Of a stretch of DNA of 64,000 nucleotides, positions 61,717 to 64,000 are shown piece after piece. The notes under the pieces were generated by a model. It saw only the letters and a program-made list of their open reading frames with translations. It had not been told where the DNA came from and made no database searches. The translations under genes and the position numbers were made by a program. Numbering within the stretch: the first letter of the stretch is position 1; every line of letters begins with the position of its first letter. The stretch comes from Bacteroides intestinalis DSM 17393 (GTDB lineage Bacteria; Bacteroidota; Bacteroidia; Bacteroidales; Bacteroidaceae). Location of the stretch: assembly GCF_000172175.1 (NCBI RefSeq), contig NZ_ABJL02000008.1, positions 3,408,994 to 3,472,993 on the forward strand, read 5' to 3'.

Positions 61717-61852
61717 CTCGGCATTATTTTCTCATACATGCATGAAAGTTATGCGCTCAATTTGCATTATCTTTAAAGAAGATAAGCTGCATCTCGGCAT
61801 AACTTTTTCATGCAAGCATGAAAGTTATGCGCTCAATTTGCATTATCTTTGC
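61717..61852 (+). repeat. Palindromic promoter repeat, two tandem copies (upstream of the M64 peptidase gene)
   Basis: Copy 3 is 61717-61774 (CTCGGCATTATTTTCTCATA, GCATGAAAGTTATGCGCTCA, TATCTTTA) and copy 4 is 61775-61852 (GATAAGCTGCATCTCGGC, GCATAACTTTTTCATGC / GCATGAAAGTTATGC, TATCTTTGC). Copy 3 is more diverged. The TATCTTTG at 61844-61851 is the -7 box, 25 bases before the M64 ATG. Confidence 0.88.
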
Positions 61853-61876
61853 CTATAACTACAAAATAAGATTGCT

Positions 61877-63154
61877 ATGAAAAAATATCTTGTACTTGCA
61901 TTATGCTTGCTGATACTAACAGTAGGCCATGCGCAAAACTACACTGAGTATTTTGCCGATAAGACATTGCGTGTTGATTATATCTTTACAGGAGACGCTT
62001 CTTGCCAAAATGTTTGTCTGGACGAGCTATCCGTACTTCCATCATGGGCCGGAAGACGCCATCATTTGGCCGAACTACCTTTGCAAGGTAACGGACAAAT
62101 TATCATGAAGGATTTGGAAAGTGGAAAAACAGTCTATACGACTTCTTTTTCTTCCCTCTTTCAAGAATGGCTGGAGACGGATGAAGCTAAGGTCATCAGC
62201 AAAGGATTTGAAAATACATTTTTACTCCCCTATCCACTCCGCCCCGTGGAAATAGAAATCACATTGTTAAGTCCGAGAAAAGAAGTGCGTACATGTCTGA
62301 AACACACTGTTCGCCCGGATGATGTACTTATTCATCAAAAAGGGACTGCACATATCACTCCGCATAAGTACCTGCTAAAAAGTGGTGAAACAGATAAATG
62401 TATCGACGTAGCCATCCTTGCCGAAGGATATACGCCTGCCGAGATGGACGTATTCTATCAGGATGCGGAAATCGCCTGTAAGAGTCTATTTTCACACGAA
62501 CCATTCAAAAGTATGAAAGATCGCTTCAATATTGTAGCAGTCGCCAGTCCTTCTGACGACAGTGGTGTAAGTGTCCCCCGTTTAGGAGAATGGAAGCATA
62601 CGGCTTTTAACTCGCATTTCAGCACATTCTATTCTGATCGTTACCTGACGACCCGGTGTGTCAAATCCATACACGATGCTTTAGCCGGAATACCTTATGA
62701 ACACATTATTATTCTCGCCAATACTGAAGAATATGGTGGTGGCGGTATCTATAATGCATATACTTTAACCACTGCACACCATCCGATGTTCCGCCCTGTA
62801 GTTGTGCATGAATTTGGGCACAGCTTCGGAGGATTAGCTGACGAGTACTTCTACAATGATGACGTCATGACAGATACTTACCCATTGGATACAGAACCTT
62901 GGGAACAGAACATAAGTACACGCGTAGATTTTGCTTCAAAATGGGAAGATATGCTTGTCAAAGGTACTCCTGTCCCTACCCCTGTCAGCGAACAGGCTAA
63001 GTATCCGGTAGGAGTGTATGAAGGAGGCGGATATTCTGCCAAAGGGATATTCCGTCCTGCTGATAACTGCCGCATGCGTACCAATGAACATCCTACATTT
63101 TGTCCGGTATGCCAACGAGCACTGCAAAGACTAATTGATTTTTATACAAAATAA
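61877..63154 (+). CDS. M64-family zinc metallopeptidase (IgA peptidase type)
   Basis: A 425-residue exported peptidase of the M64 family, named for an IgA protease from a gut Clostridium. The signal peptide is LVLALCLLILTVGHA, cleaved before QNYTEY. The zinc site is HEFGHSFGGLADEYF (His311, Glu312, His315), with the third ligand in the DEY segment. A propeptide-like beta domain occupies the N-terminal 150 residues, and the C-terminus (CRMRTNEHPTFCPVCQRAL) holds likely disulfide Cys. Substrate specificity is not known. A GNAT gene follows 30 bases later. The promoter comes from the repeat upstream. Confidence 0.9.
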   Translation: MKKYLVLALCLLILTVGHAQNYTEYFADKTLRVDYIFTGDASCQNVCLDELSVLPSWAGRRHHLAELPLQGNGQIIMKDLESGKTVYTTSFSSLFQEWLETDEAKVISKGFENTFLLPYPLRPVEIEITLLSPRKEVRTCLKHTVRPDDVLIHQKGTAHITPHKYLLKSGETDKCIDVAILAEGYTPAEMDVFYQDAEIACKSLFSHEPFKSMKDRFNIVAVASPSDDSGVSVPRLGEWKHTAFNSHFSTFYSDRYLTTRCVKSIHDALAGIPYEHIIILANTEEYGGGGIYNAYTLTTAHHPMFRPVVVHEFGHSFGGLADEYFYNDDVMTDTYPLDTEPWEQNISTRVDFASKWEDMLVKGTPVPTPVSEQAKYPVGVYEGGGYSAKGIFRPADNCRMRTNEHPTFCPVCQRALQRLIDFYTK

Positions 63155-63184
63155 TAAGAGAAGTAAACTTTAAAGACCAACATT

Positions 63185-63721
63185 ATGATCAGACTTCAAC
63201 GCATCAGCACCGCTGATGGATTTTTGTATGAGTACATGGAACAGTTGATAACCGCTGCCTTCCCACCGGAAGAACACCGCCCCTTAGAGGAGCTTCGTCT
63301 GTACACCGATAGCAGACCTCACTTCTATAACAATATTATTTTCCATCATGATACTCCTGTAGGATTCATTACCTATTGGGATTTCGGCAAATTCTACTAT
63401 GTCGAACATTTCGCCGTAGATCCAGCCCAGCGTAATGGCGGACATGGAAAGAATGTTTTAAATCATTTATGTCAGTTGCTTCAACACCCTATTGTCCTGG
63501 AAGTGGAAATGCCGGAAGAAGAAATGGCCCAAAGACGTATTAATTTCTATAAGCGCCAAGGATTCGTGCTCTGGGAAAGACCATATCTTCAACCTCCATA
63601 CAGACCTACAGATGAATATCTTCCAATGTTGCTTATGGCTCATGGAGATTTAGAGTGTGAAAGAGATTTTGAAACAGTAAAAGACTCTATATACAAAGAA
63701 GTATATAATGTAAGGGGATAA
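63185..63721 (+). CDS. GNAT-family acetyltransferase
   Basis: A 178-residue protein with the acetyl-CoA-binding pattern of the GNAT fold: VEHFAVDPAQRNGGHGKNVL near residues 74-93 (motif A, QRNGGHG), and INFYKRQGFVLWERPY near residue 118 (motif B). The substrate is unknown. It probably shares the M64 transcript. A hairpin follows after about 50 bases. Confidence 0.88.
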   Translation: MIRLQRISTADGFLYEYMEQLITAAFPPEEHRPLEELRLYTDSRPHFYNNIIFHHDTPVGFITYWDFGKFYYVEHFAVDPAQRNGGHGKNVLNHLCQLLQHPIVLEVEMPEEEMAQRRINFYKRQGFVLWERPYLQPPYRPTDEYLPMLLMAHGDLECERDFETVKDSIYKEVYNVRG

Positions 63722-63771
63722 AAAATAAAGAGGTTGAATTCTAAGTCCTCTCCAAACAATATCTATAAAAT

Positions 63772-63811
63772 CTTACCCAAGTTTACGAACATTAACGTAT
63801 CCTTGGGTAAG
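63772..63811 (+). terminator. Hairpin terminator after the GNAT gene
   Basis: A 10-bp perfect stem (CTTACCCAAG / CTTGGGTAAG) with a 20-base loop that can pair partly (ACG / CGT), followed by TTTGT. Confidence 0.65.
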
Positions 63812-63894
63812 TTTGTATATAGACATAACTACTCTTCGGAAGTGTATAGCTACTTCCTAAACCTAAGATATTTTCGAAGTTAAGGACCTTTTTA

Positions 63895-64000
63895 TTATAC
63901 GGCTAATGTTACAAATGGAGTCTGCCTTCGTATCACAGCAAAAGACCTTGCTATGATTTTGGCTCTTACAGCATTGATTACAGCTGCTTTATGTTTCCCC
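63895..64000 (-). mobile_element. C-terminal end of a probable IS110-type transposase, cut by the window edge
   Basis: On the - strand a frame enters from beyond base 64000 and stops at 63895-63897. Its last 34 or so residues include HKAAVINAVRAKIIARSFAV and RRQTPFVTLAV, close to the NAVRxKxIxRxFAVI and TPFV pattern at the end of Bacteroidetes IS110/IS116-type transposases. No start is visible, and the rest of the element lies outside the window. The call rests on this short pattern only. Confidence 0.55.

Noticed and set aside
1..64000. tRNA or rRNA genes
   Set aside because: I saw no cloverleaf with CCA-type ends or rRNA-like stretches; a tRNA search tool could confirm this.

Overview
The window looks like a chromosome segment of a gut Bacteroides species. 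Evidence: SusC/SusD pairs, a hybrid two-component (HTCS) regulator, Bacteroidetes-type lipoproteins with acidic residues after the lipid-anchored cysteine, and many -7 boxes of the TAnnTTTG type, mostly without Shine-Dalgarno sites. I cannot name the species from sequence alone.

Region 1 (1-18.7 kb) is a polysaccharide utilization locus. On the + strand: the 3' part of a susC-like gene, a susD-like gene, a second susC/susD pair whose SusC lacks the usual N-terminal domain, and an IPT-domain surface glycan-binding lipoprotein. On the - strand: an HTCS sensor-regulator and then an operon of ROK sugar kinase, NagB-family sugar-phosphate isomerase/deaminase, sugar MFS permease and a GH18-ThuA fusion lipoprotein. 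Together they suggest capture, cleavage, import and catabolism of a GlcNAc-containing glycan.

Region 2 (18.8-37.5 kb) is mostly housekeeping: a large receiver-PEP/pyruvate-binding fusion, two metallophosphoesterases, menA, rmlA-rmlB, ppk1 next to a PiT phosphate transporter, a CCA-adding-type nucleotidyltransferase, a lone receiver protein, an ABC-F ATPase and a flavin disulfide reductase.

Region 3 (37.5-56.1 kb) concerns metals and cofactors. A heavy-metal efflux cluster (His/Cys-rich protein, His-rich adaptor, CzcA/CusA pump, outer membrane channel) is followed by a serpin gene broken by one in-frame stop, then a cobalamin riboswitch controlling btuB-btuG-btuF-btuC-btuD. Next come an rRNA methyltransferase and a second TonB receptor with a small His-containing membrane protein that may belong to metal uptake.

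Region 4 (56.1-64 kb) has a repeat-rich intergenic stretch, a membrane protein/ECF sigma/membrane protein operon, a phospholipase D-type synthase, thyA-folA, an Lrp-type regulator, an M64 peptidase with a GNAT protein, and the end of a probable IS110-type transposase at the edge.

The least explained structure is a roughly 75-bp palindromic repeat carrying a -7 box. Four copies lie in this window, immediately upstream of three unrelated genes (ABC-F, rRNA methyltransferase, M64 peptidase).
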